A DNA stretch of 6,828 nucleotides. It comes from CAZSLZ01 sp964607865 (GTDB lineage Bacteria > Vulcanimicrobiota > JAJTBE01 > CAZSLZ01). The stretch covers positions 1 through 6,828 of the forward strand of contig CAZSLZ010000152.1 in assembly GCA_964607865.1 (NCBI GenBank), in the 5' to 3' direction. This document shows positions 1 through 5,549 of this stretch, one piece after another. The translations under genes and the position numbers were made by a program. Under the pieces are notes generated by a model, which was given only the letters and a program-made list of their open reading frames with translations, was not told the DNA's origin and did no database searches. The first letter of the stretch is position 1; each line of letters begins with the position of its first letter.

Positions 1-374
1 TTCTTATGTGCAGATATATTTATCCTCATATGAAAAAGAAAAAAGATGGTTTTATACTTAATATTTCCTCGGGAGCAGGAAAAAACGGAATACCCAATAT
101 GGCAGGTTATTGCGCTTCAAAATTTGCCGTAGCTGGTTTCTCGGAAGCTCTGGCTCTGGAGGCAAAACCCAACGATGTGAGGGTATCAGTCTTATATCCC
201 GGCTCAATAAATACCGGTTTTCATGAGAAAATCGGTGCTGAACCACCGAACCAGAAAAAACAGGCTATGATGCAGCCCGAAGATATTGCCGGGACAGTTT
301 ATCATACCGTTATTCAACCCCGGCGATACTGGGTTTTTGAAATTGTAATGCGGGCCTTTTATATGGGAAGATAG
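1..374 (+). CDS. Short-chain dehydrogenase/reductase (SDR), 3' part only
   Basis: The reading frame is open from the left edge (first full codon at base 3), so the N-terminal Rossmann half with the NAD(P)-binding glycine motif lies outside the window. Counting from the ATG at base 6, which is probably an internal Met, the visible part carries the classical SDR catalytic elements: the NISS strand with the catalytic Ser at 21-22, YCASK at 35-39 (Tyr35 and Lys39 of YxxxK), and the PGSINT segment at 65-70 that follows the active site and usually contacts the cofactor. These support an NAD(P)-dependent oxidoreductase, probably cytosolic. The substrate cannot be read from this half. The end 'MRAFYMGR' is short and has no extra domain. 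The gene stops 104 bases before the lipoprotein gene, with no strong terminator between them, so co-transcription is possible but unproven. Family assignment is firm; the specific reaction is unknown. Confidence 0.92.
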   Translation, partial: LMCRYIYPHMKKKKDGFILNISSGAGKNGIPNMAGYCASKFAVAGFSEALALEAKPNDVRVSVLYPGSINTGFHEKIGAEPPNQKKQAMMQPEDIAGTVYHTVIQPRRYWVFEIVMRAFYMGR

Positions 375-466
375 ATTTGTATTCTTTCACGCCCTTGGAA
401 GGGAAGATTATTTGTTTATTTAAAAGTAATACATAATGGTTTTGGGAGTAATAAATTTCCCCTTAG

Positions 467-471
467 AAAGG
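467..471 (+). promoter_or_regulatory. Ribosome binding site selecting a GTG start
   Basis: AAAGG lies 7 bases before the GTG at 479 and 13 bases before the in-frame ATG at 485. The spacing favours the GTG, so the protein would begin MKMKRK rather than MKRK. Both choices leave an intact signal peptide. Confidence 0.55.
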
Positions 472-478
472 TTTTGGT

Positions 479-2284
479 GTGAAAATGAAAAGAAAATCAA
501 TTCTTTCTGTTATCAGTCTTGCTTCAATTGCATTAATTTTGGGGTTATGGTCGGCTATAGGTTTGACGGGGTGTTCGGGTGGCAGTTTTTATCATCCTGA
601 TTCATCGCCCACTCCGACACCATCGGCGTCCCCTTCCCCCATACCTCCTGCGGTTCCCGCAATTACTGGAATCACTCCGGCCCAGGCTCTGGTAGGGGCA
701 ACAGTTACAATTACCGGCGAAAATTTTGGTGAAGATCAATTCTGTGCCAAGGTTTATTTTAATAATGTACTGGCTCAACAGATTGAAAGCTGGTCTGATA
801 CTTCCATTACCTGTAGTGTGCCACCCTGGGCTGAAACAGGCCCGGTTAAGGTTGCTGTAAACGAGTTGGAAAGTAACCTGGATGTTATATTCACCCGGCT
901 GAGAGAATGGACGGGAAATGAAGAGATGAACCCTGAAACTGATGACAATGTTCTTTTTCCTGCATATGCCACCGACTCGAATTACAATGCCCTGTCTTTA
1001 TATATTGAAGAAAGCGCCACAACTGCAACTTTATATTCCCGACGGTTTAACTCCGGCCTTTCCGCAAGCCGGCAGGGAGAGTGGGGAGATCCGGTGCAGT
1101 TGGCAACCGGTGATGAATCCTCAATTGCATTTGCTGATGTAGTTTTTCTTCCCAATAATAACGCAGTTTGTGTTTACAGCAAACTGGATGAAGATGAATT
1201 CTTGAGAATATATTCCAGGGCCTTTGATTCAGAAAGACTGAGTTGGGGTGACGAAACCTTGTTGACTTCAGGTAATGTTTTTGCAGGAGAGTCGAAACTG
1301 AGCATCGATTCTGAAGGCAATGTATTCTGCCTGTTTATTCAGGAAGATGCTATCGATGGGTTTAACCTTGATATGCATCGGGCAAACAGGGCGGGAGCTG
1401 CTTATTATGTTGCCAGGAAAGATTACAGCACCGGTCAGTGGTCGCAGCCCCAGCAGTTGACTCCGGACGGTTCTCCAGGCATTGTCAATTCTTATGCAAA
1501 AATTGCTTTTGACAGCAATAATAACGCCATGGTGGTATTTGAAAACCTGGAAGTTTCTATTGTACAACCCTATAATGACAAGTTGCAGGTAAGATTTTCC
1601 TTTAAGTCATATTCCAGATATTACAATAACAGCACTTCTGAATGGTCTGAGCCAATTCTTATAAATGATAATAACCTGGTGGAAAGCCCCGATGTGGCAG
1701 TAGATAACCAGGGGAATTTCTGGGCAGCCTTCCACTCAACGGAAGCAGAGCCGGTAGATGGTACCAGGGCCAGAGTGAATGGAACTGCCATTCAGGTAGC
1801 TCAATTCTTATCAGACGATGGTGAATGGAGTGAGCCAATAACTGTTAAAGATGGGTATGATTATTCCATGATTACCAACAGTACCCGTCTTTATGAGGAT
1901 TCCCAAGGTAATATATATGTTTTCTGGCTGGCCGACGATGGAGGCGGTTTTGATAACCTGTATGTCAGCAACTACGAAAACCAGGAATGGACATTACCAC
2001 TTCGACTGGATAATCAGAACCAGCCCACTACAGAATTTTCCCTGGCTTATGATGAATATGGCGACATAAAAATAGGCATTGTTCAATCTGATGGAAATTT
2101 TGACAGGGTCTATATTATTGGGTATGACAATTCCGGGGAGGAATGGTCGCAACCCCAGGTAATGGACCCGGGATCCGCAGATTGTTATGGTGTGGAAGTG
2201 ACCACCGACGAAAATAATAATTTCTATTTGATATATTCCTGGGATGGAGATCCCTCCAGGGTTTATCTGAATAAATTCGAGTAA
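479..2284 (+). CDS. Lipoprotein with IPT/TIG domain and eight propeller-like repeats
   Basis: A 601-residue exported protein of unknown function. A basic N-terminus, a hydrophobic stretch (8-29) and the lipobox LTGC with Cys32 predict signal peptidase II cleavage and lipid anchoring. A Ser/Thr/Pro stalk (about 40-60) follows. Residues about 62-138 match an IPT/TIG immunoglobulin-like domain (GITP start, VTITGENFG, SWSDTSITCSVP), with Cys89 and Cys112 able to form a disulfide. The rest consists of eight repeats, each opening with a Trp: W144, W202, W256, W321, W389, W450, W504 and W556. Typical openings are WSQPQQL, WSEPILI and WTLPLRL; most then show a D-S/N-x-x-N/G-N turn before a hydrophobic strand. 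The 52-68 residue spacing suits beta-propeller blades. By inference it is a surface binding or scaffold protein; no catalytic motif is visible. It has its own terminator downstream. The fold is inferred from repeat pattern only. Confidence 0.85.
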   Translation: MKMKRKSILSVISLASIALILGLWSAIGLTGCSGGSFYHPDSSPTPTPSASPSPIPPAVPAITGITPAQALVGATVTITGENFGEDQFCAKVYFNNVLAQQIESWSDTSITCSVPPWAETGPVKVAVNELESNLDVIFTRLREWTGNEEMNPETDDNVLFPAYATDSNYNALSLYIEESATTATLYSRRFNSGLSASRQGEWGDPVQLATGDESSIAFADVVFLPNNNAVCVYSKLDEDEFLRIYSRAFDSERLSWGDETLLTSGNVFAGESKLSIDSEGNVFCLFIQEDAIDGFNLDMHRANRAGAAYYVARKDYSTGQWSQPQQLTPDGSPGIVNSYAKIAFDSNNNAMVVFENLEVSIVQPYNDKLQVRFSFKSYSRYYNNSTSEWSEPILINDNNLVESPDVAVDNQGNFWAAFHSTEAEPVDGTRARVNGTAIQVAQFLSDDGEWSEPITVKDGYDYSMITNSTRLYEDSQGNIYVFWLADDGGGFDNLYVSNYENQEWTLPLRLDNQNQPTTEFSLAYDEYGDIKIGIVQSDGNFDRVYIIGYDNSGEEWSQPQVMDPGSADCYGVEVTTDENNNFYLIYSWDGDPSRVYLNKFE

Positions 2285-2291
2285 AGTGATG

Positions 2292-2326
2292 AACCCGGTT
2301 ATACTAAAGTATAACCGGGTTTCCTT
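2292..2326 (+). terminator. Rho-independent terminator after the lipoprotein gene
   Basis: A perfect 13-bp stem (2292-2304 with 2309-2321) closes a TAAA loop, 7 bases past the stop codon. The downstream tract is short and interrupted (TTTCCTT), but the stem is strong. The minus strand lacks a U-tract, so it reads best as a plus-strand terminator. Confidence 0.85.
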
Positions 2327-2432
2327 CAATAAAGGAACCAAAATTACTACTTATTTCTTAAAGTATTTTGTTGGATTCCTGTATATATAGATATTGGAAA
2401 TCAACGAGAATGGGAATTTCCGAACTTATTCC

Positions 2433-2438
2433 AGGGAG
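2433..2438 (+). promoter_or_regulatory. Ribosome binding site deciding the start at 2446
   Basis: AGGGAG is followed by a 7-base spacer and the ATG at 2446. The open frame extends back to a TTG at 2368, but that start has no comparable site. This start also puts the zinc-ribbon cysteines at the N-terminus, as is usual for such proteins. Confidence 0.75.
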
Positions 2439-2445
2439 AATTTTT

Positions 2446-2826
2446 ATGATCAATCTTATGTGTCAGGGATGTGGTAAGGAAGTGGAATTGCGGGATGACC
2501 GCGAATATTTCAGCTGTCCTGTTTGTGGATGCCAATGGATGGATGAAGCCCCGGATTCCGATACCACAGAATTCCTTAACGTGTTCAGGGATTCTATGGA
2601 AATTAAACGCCAGGCCCTGATGGAAAATATGGAAAGCGACGAATTGGATAAGATTGATTTTGGTTTACTCGACGATGAGCATTTAAAGGAAATTTATACC
2701 TTCACTTTTCAACAATTGGATGGAGTCAAAAAAAAAATCCTGATACGGCGGAAATGGAATCCGAGAAAATCGCTGTATAAATATTATTTAAACCTGATAA
2801 AAAAGAATTACTATAGCATAAACTAA
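2446..2826 (+). CDS. Small zinc-ribbon protein, function unknown
   Basis: With the start at 2446 this is 126 residues. The N-terminus carries two CxxC knuckles, C6-x2-C9 and C24-x2-C27 (as CPVC), separated by 14 residues: a C4 zinc ribbon. Cys29 is an extra cysteine. Residues about 39-95 are acidic and probably helical. From K95 the composition switches to basic and aromatic (KKKILIRRKW, then Lys/Tyr-rich). The switch falls exactly at a run of ten A (2728-2737). One extra A would instead give KKK-NPDTAEMESEKIAV and a stop at 2778-2780, which matches the acidic upstream part better. The annotated C-terminus is therefore doubtful. I do not recognise a named family. By inference it is cytosolic, perhaps binding protein or nucleic acid. 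It sits between two terminators and so is probably transcribed alone. Confidence 0.75.
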   Translation: MINLMCQGCGKEVELRDDREYFSCPVCGCQWMDEAPDSDTTEFLNVFRDSMEIKRQALMENMESDELDKIDFGLLDDEHLKEIYTFTFQQLDGVKKKILIRRKWNPRKSLYKYYLNLIKKNYYSIN

Positions 2827-2830
2827 GTAA

Positions 2831-2855
2831 AGCCCCTTAAATGGGGCTATTTTAT
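2831..2855 (+). terminator. Rho-independent terminator after the zinc-ribbon gene
   Basis: AGCCCC (2831-2836) pairs with GGGGCT (2843-2848) across a 6-base loop and is followed by ATTTTAT. It begins 4 bases after the stop codon at 2826. A short GC-rich stem plus a T-tract is the standard form. Confidence 0.85.
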
Positions 2856-2889
2856 AGGGAAAATTATAAATTACTTTATACTAATTCCT

Positions 2890-2912
2890 AAAAAACTTCA
2901 ACAATTGTTGAA
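2890..2912 (-). terminator. Possible terminator for the minus-strand transcript
   Basis: TTCAACAATTGTTGAA (2897-2912) is a perfect 16-base palindrome. Read on the minus strand it is a 6-bp stem with an AATT loop, followed one base later by six T (2895-2890). The geometry fits an intrinsic terminator, but the stem has only two GC pairs and lies almost 400 bases past the nearest minus-strand stop. A protein-binding palindrome is an alternative. Confidence 0.4.
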
Positions 2913-2940
2913 AGAAAAAAATAAAATCTACACAAAATTC

Positions 2941-3056
2941 GTCATCACGAGCATCCGCAGGATGTGTGGTGCTCTCTGTACCACCCAGGTAAGTGGGTTT
3001 TGAACCAACCCGATCTGAATTGAGATTGCAAGGTTTCTTCGAAACCTTGCAATGAC
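2941..3056. repeat. Palindromic intergenic repeat-like element, about 116 bp
   Basis: The ends are imperfect inverted repeats: GTCATCACGAGC at 2941 against GTCATTGCAAGG read from 3056 on the minus strand, matching at 8 of 12 positions. Inside are a perfect 13-bp hairpin with a 3-base loop (3025-3037 with 3041-3053), a GCATCC/GGATGT hairpin (2951-2965, one G-T pair) and an ACCCA/TGGGT hairpin (2983-2998). The edge pattern GTCATTGC(A/G)AGG, with GCAATCTC read inward, resembles short non-coding palindromic repeats dispersed between genes in many bacteria. There is no transposase. Copy number cannot be judged from one window, so both family and mobility are inference. Confidence 0.55.
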
Positions 3057-3115
3057 AACATGGTGGGCACTATTGTCGTGTTTTTCAGGTTTAGCCCGGT
3101 GAAATGCCGATGAAG

Positions 3116-3162
3116 ATAACAACTGCTTTAATGATAGGATATTCATTAAAAGCAGTTATTAT
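3116..3162. repeat. Long imperfect inverted repeat (hairpin)
   Basis: Bases 3116-3134 pair with 3143-3162 across an 8-base loop: 18 base pairs, one unpaired A (3151) and one C-A mismatch (3120/3158). Neither strand shows a T-tract after the stem, so it is not a standard intrinsic terminator. It may be an RNA-stabilising or processing hairpin at the end of the minus-strand transcript, or another repeat remnant. Confidence 0.6.
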
Positions 3163-3295
3163 AGAGATTCAACCCTGGTAGATCAGATAATTCATTTTTC
3201 CTTTTTCGAAATGAGTATAAAACCCGTTCTCCGATTTCTAAAATTGGGGTCATAGCCATATTTCAGGGGAAATTTATTCTAAAAAGGGGAATGAA

Positions 3296-3793
3296 TCAGG
3301 ATTGTTCAGCTTCAATTTCTTCCAGTGTCCTGGATATATCGTCAATCATATAGTTTGTTGTGTCAGCTGTATTGTTGAACATGTTATTTGCTTTTTCAAG
3401 AAGCGAAAGCCCGGTATGCAGATGGCTCTGTTTTTGTTCATAAACATAATGGCGTAGTTTTTCCAGCCCTTCCTGGAAAGTTTTGACCCCCTGCTTATAG
3501 GTTTGTATGGGCCGGCTCATTATGGTGAGAGCCAGTTCGTTAAATCCTGCAGTTTTCATCTGTTTTTCTATGGGTTCCAGGTTTATAAGCATATCGTGGG
3601 TTGCTTCAGTGGCCCACTGAATGGTATTTTCATATTCTTCTATAGTAATCTGGTTTGTTAATAACTCTCCGGTGAGTTTCAGCATTTGGTTGAAATAACC
3701 CACCCGGTTTTCCACGGGGCCCAATTCATTTCCGCATTCGTTGCAGAAATTTTCCGGCCCTGGTTCTCTGTTACCGCATCTAAGACACCACAT
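3296..3793 (-). CDS. Zinc-ribbon protein with helical C-terminal region
   Basis: This 165-residue protein has an N-terminal zinc ribbon: C3-x2-C6 and C17-x2-C20 (MWCLRCGNRE, NFCNECGNEL), the short form common at the head of bacterial proteins of diverse function. Residues about 30-165 lack Cys, are rich in Glu, Gln, Leu and Thr and look fully alpha-helical, probably a helical bundle or coiled coil. No signal peptide or membrane segment is seen, so it is probably cytosolic. AGGAG lies 10 bases before the ATG. It begins 59 bases after the PHP-like gene on the same strand with no terminator between, so they are probably co-transcribed. I do not recognise a named family for the helical part. A role in protein-protein contact is inference only. 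Confidence 0.85.
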   Translation of the reverse strand: MWCLRCGNREPGPENFCNECGNELGPVENRVGYFNQMLKLTGELLTNQITIEEYENTIQWATEATHDMLINLEPIEKQMKTAGFNELALTIMSRPIQTYKQGVKTFQEGLEKLRHYVYEQKQSHLHTGLSLLEKANNMFNNTADTTNYMIDDISRTLEEIEAEQS

Positions 3794-3852
3794 TGTTTTT
3801 TCACTCCTGAATATTATTAATTTAACTCTTCTGTATTTTTCTTTCCTTTCCT

Positions 3853-5469
3853 TTAAAAGTAAATTGGAGCTGAGGTAAGATGAAAACTTGAAGAATGAAT
3901 CTTACCTGACAGGGATTTTTCTCTGATAGTATGATAAGACCAGCCTTCCTGGCAATTTTCTTTGTTAACCCTGATAACCCTGCAGTAAGCATAGGCAGCT
4001 GCCAGGTTATTTATGGAATCAACCCGTTTGAAATAAAGGGGGGTTTCATCTCTGTCTTCCAGGTTTGTATTATGGTATAAGGAAGTAAGAGGGGCAAACC
4101 GGGCGGTTTTATCGTTGAAGATTGTTATCAGGCGGGGTTGAAGGATGTAGATGTATTGGTCATTTTCCTCATGGGTTATGGCAACGTTAAACTGGACAGG
4201 AATATTCTGGGTGAAAGTATCTCCCATAACAGCCAGGGTGTTCTGGTTTGAATCGGTAATATAGAATTTTACTGCTCCCTGTTTCATATTTCCCACATAG
4301 GTTCTTCTTTTTCTCAATGCATCCAGAATTTTTTTAGCATTTTCCGTATCGCCGGCCATGTTGCCGGTTCCTCCCGTGGTATCCTGCAAACGTTCACTCC
4401 AGATTCCAGTGAAAAATGAAGTGGAAGTATCATCGAATAAGCCTGTAGAACTGTATTTGGCGACCGGCGCCAGTTTCCAGCCTTCTTTAAGGGCAGCTAC
4501 AAAAGGGGAATTCAGGTTCATAGAATCTTCCTGGTTAACCTCAATAAGGGTAAAATAATCCAGGGCCTCCTGAGAGAGAGCATCTTCAAAAAATTCCTGG
4601 TTCAGCACATTATCTGCGGTTTCGGTTTCGGGTTTTCTAAACATTGCCACAGCAAAATTACCCTGTTGGGCCACCCAGTTAACCAGGGTAGTGAAATCAG
4701 AAACCGGGGTTGCATAGGTATTATCATTATCGGCATTGGTGAGCCTGTTGGTGAGGTCTTCCCTGATTTCCATATGCTCGGGTGTCTCCAATATGTAAAC
4801 ATTTTCAAAATTATAGCCCATGTCAGACCAATACGAAACATAATCGTTCAGAGCCTGGGCCAGAGGGCTGTAGTTAGTGTTGAATAGAGGATACATTCCA
4901 TTTTTGATTATATCGACATAGTGATATTCAGATTCATGCAGTTGGGTGTAATCTTTTATTTTGTTCTCAAAAACCAGGATTCGGTTTCCTGAGTCTGTAA
5001 AGAATGCCAATTTGTCGGTTCCAAATACGGCAATTTCCCTTGGGCCTGCCCAGGTGAACCCGGTAATTCCGATGCATTCGGGCTGAAACTCAAAACTTTG
5101 TGATTGGGCATAAGTAGCGGGCAGAAGAAGGGAGCGAAGTAAATAAAAAGTTCTCAGTGACATCAGGGTTGACGGTTCCGTTATGCCCAGAAAGTTAAAA
5201 CCCTGCTGGAATCCGGAATAAATCATAGTTTCCACATACTTCTCGCCGGTGTTAAGGTCAAATTCACAGCCAAGCTGGCCGGCGTAACTGTGCAGAGTAG
5301 CTGAACCCGAAACTGTTTCCGCCTGCCAGGTACTGTTATTGGAAAGGGTATTCAAATCAGCCAGGTAAGGGTTTATACCTGTAAGTATTTTTCCCTGGCA
5401 CATGCCGGAAGTAAATAAAAATAATAAAATGTAACAAACAATGAAACTTGTAATAATTTTTCTGTTCAT
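3853..5469 (-). CDS. Exported PHP-like protein, probably a metal-ligand-free pseudoenzyme
   Basis: A 538-residue protein with a signal peptide (basic MNRK, hydrophobic 5-20, probable cleavage near 23-27; TSGMC is not a good lipobox). The outline follows secreted PHP-domain metallohydrolases of the CehA/McbA kind. It has a TLHSY segment at 58-62 where LHxH is expected and GITEP at 95-99 where TDH/TEH is expected. ITGFTW at 135-140, AMFRKP at 275-280 (NHP expected) and LIEVNQ at 308-313 come next. KEGWKLAPVAKYSSTG at 328-343 stands where GSDxH or QDNH is expected, followed by ALRKRRTYV at 384-392 and VMGDTF at 414-419. A beta-rich C-terminus ends with TSAPIYF. The framework is kept, but most expected His/Asp ligands are changed, so hydrolase activity is doubtful; binding or a structural role is inferred. 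It has its own promoter. Homology is by motif recognition only. Confidence 0.72.
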   Translation of the reverse strand: MNRKIITSFIVCYILLFLFTSGMCQGKILTGINPYLADLNTLSNNSTWQAETVSGSATLHSYAGQLGCEFDLNTGEKYVETMIYSGFQQGFNFLGITEPSTLMSLRTFYLLRSLLLPATYAQSQSFEFQPECIGITGFTWAGPREIAVFGTDKLAFFTDSGNRILVFENKIKDYTQLHESEYHYVDIIKNGMYPLFNTNYSPLAQALNDYVSYWSDMGYNFENVYILETPEHMEIREDLTNRLTNADNDNTYATPVSDFTTLVNWVAQQGNFAVAMFRKPETETADNVLNQEFFEDALSQEALDYFTLIEVNQEDSMNLNSPFVAALKEGWKLAPVAKYSSTGLFDDTSTSFFTGIWSERLQDTTGGTGNMAGDTENAKKILDALRKRRTYVGNMKQGAVKFYITDSNQNTLAVMGDTFTQNIPVQFNVAITHEENDQYIYILQPRLITIFNDKTARFAPLTSLYHNTNLEDRDETPLYFKRVDSINNLAAAYAYCRVIRVNKENCQEGWSYHTIREKSLSGKIHSSSFHLTSAPIYF

Positions 5470-5497
5470 AACCAGCCCTGTATTTTATTATGCAAAC

Positions 5498-5525
5498 ATT
5501 ATATCAAAAAAATAAAAAAAAACAA
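5498..5525 (-). promoter_or_regulatory. Predicted sigma-70 type promoter for the PHP-like gene
   Basis: On the minus strand a perfect TATAAT (5503-5498) is preceded by TGA, giving an extended -10 (TGnTATAAT). A partial -35, TTGTTT (5525-5520), stands 16 bases upstream. The start of transcription would fall near 5491, about 20 bases before the ATG at 5469, and AGGG (5479-5476) provides a ribosome site with a 6-base spacer. The spacer is the T-tract of the upstream terminator. Confidence 0.65.
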
Positions 5526-5549
5526 CCGGCTATTCCAATTCATCCAGTT
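5505..5549 (-). terminator. U-rich terminator of the diguanylate cyclase gene
   Basis: On the minus strand AACTGG (5549-5544) can pair with CCGGTT (5529-5524), one G-T pair, around a 14-base loop that includes the end of the gene and its TAG stop. Then come G, nine T (5522-5514), A and eight more T or so. The long T-tract is convincing; the stem is modest and overlaps the last codons. Confidence 0.6.

Larger units (their letters stand above)
2827..3295. other. Gene-free convergence zone between opposing genes
   Basis: This 469-base stretch separates genes that converge from the two strands. It holds the plus-strand terminator at 2831, a palindrome at 2897-2912, a palindromic repeat-like element at about 2941-3056 and a long hairpin at 3116-3162. 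The only ORFs (minus 2928-3146 and minus 3146-3259) run through these inverted repeats or lack a ribosome site, and I do not call them. I see no identifiable feature from about 3165 to 3295. Confidence 0.7.

Noticed and set aside
394..405. CCCT/AGGG hairpin after the dehydrogenase gene
   Set aside because: The stem is only four base pairs and has no T-tract directly after it, which is too weak for a terminator call.
409..437. Possible promoter before the lipoprotein gene (CATAAT at 432-437)
   Set aside because: No -35-like hexamer lies at 16-18 bases; the nearest TTGTTT leaves only 14. In an AT-rich gap this is expected by chance.
2368..2396. Possible promoter for the zinc-ribbon gene (TTGTTG and TATATA-like stretches)
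   Set aside because: A promoter is expected between the terminator at 2292 and the start at 2446, but no pair of hexamers has both good matches and good spacing.
2368..2445. Longer zinc-ribbon protein starting at TTG 2368
   Set aside because: The start is a rare codon without a ribosome site, and the extra 26 residues show no conserved character. The ATG at 2446 has AGGGAG with a 7-base spacer.
2928..3146. Minus-strand ORF of 72 codons in the convergence zone
   Set aside because: It runs directly through the inverted-repeat element and ends inside its edge sequence. The translation has no domain character and there is no supporting ribosome site.
3146..3259. Minus-strand mini-ORF of 37 codons (MAMTPILEIGERVLYSF start)
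   Set aside because: The peptide looks plausible, but the start lacks a Shine-Dalgarno sequence and the stop lies inside the 3116-3162 hairpin. All three plus-strand frames look equally peptide-like, so coding is unsupported.
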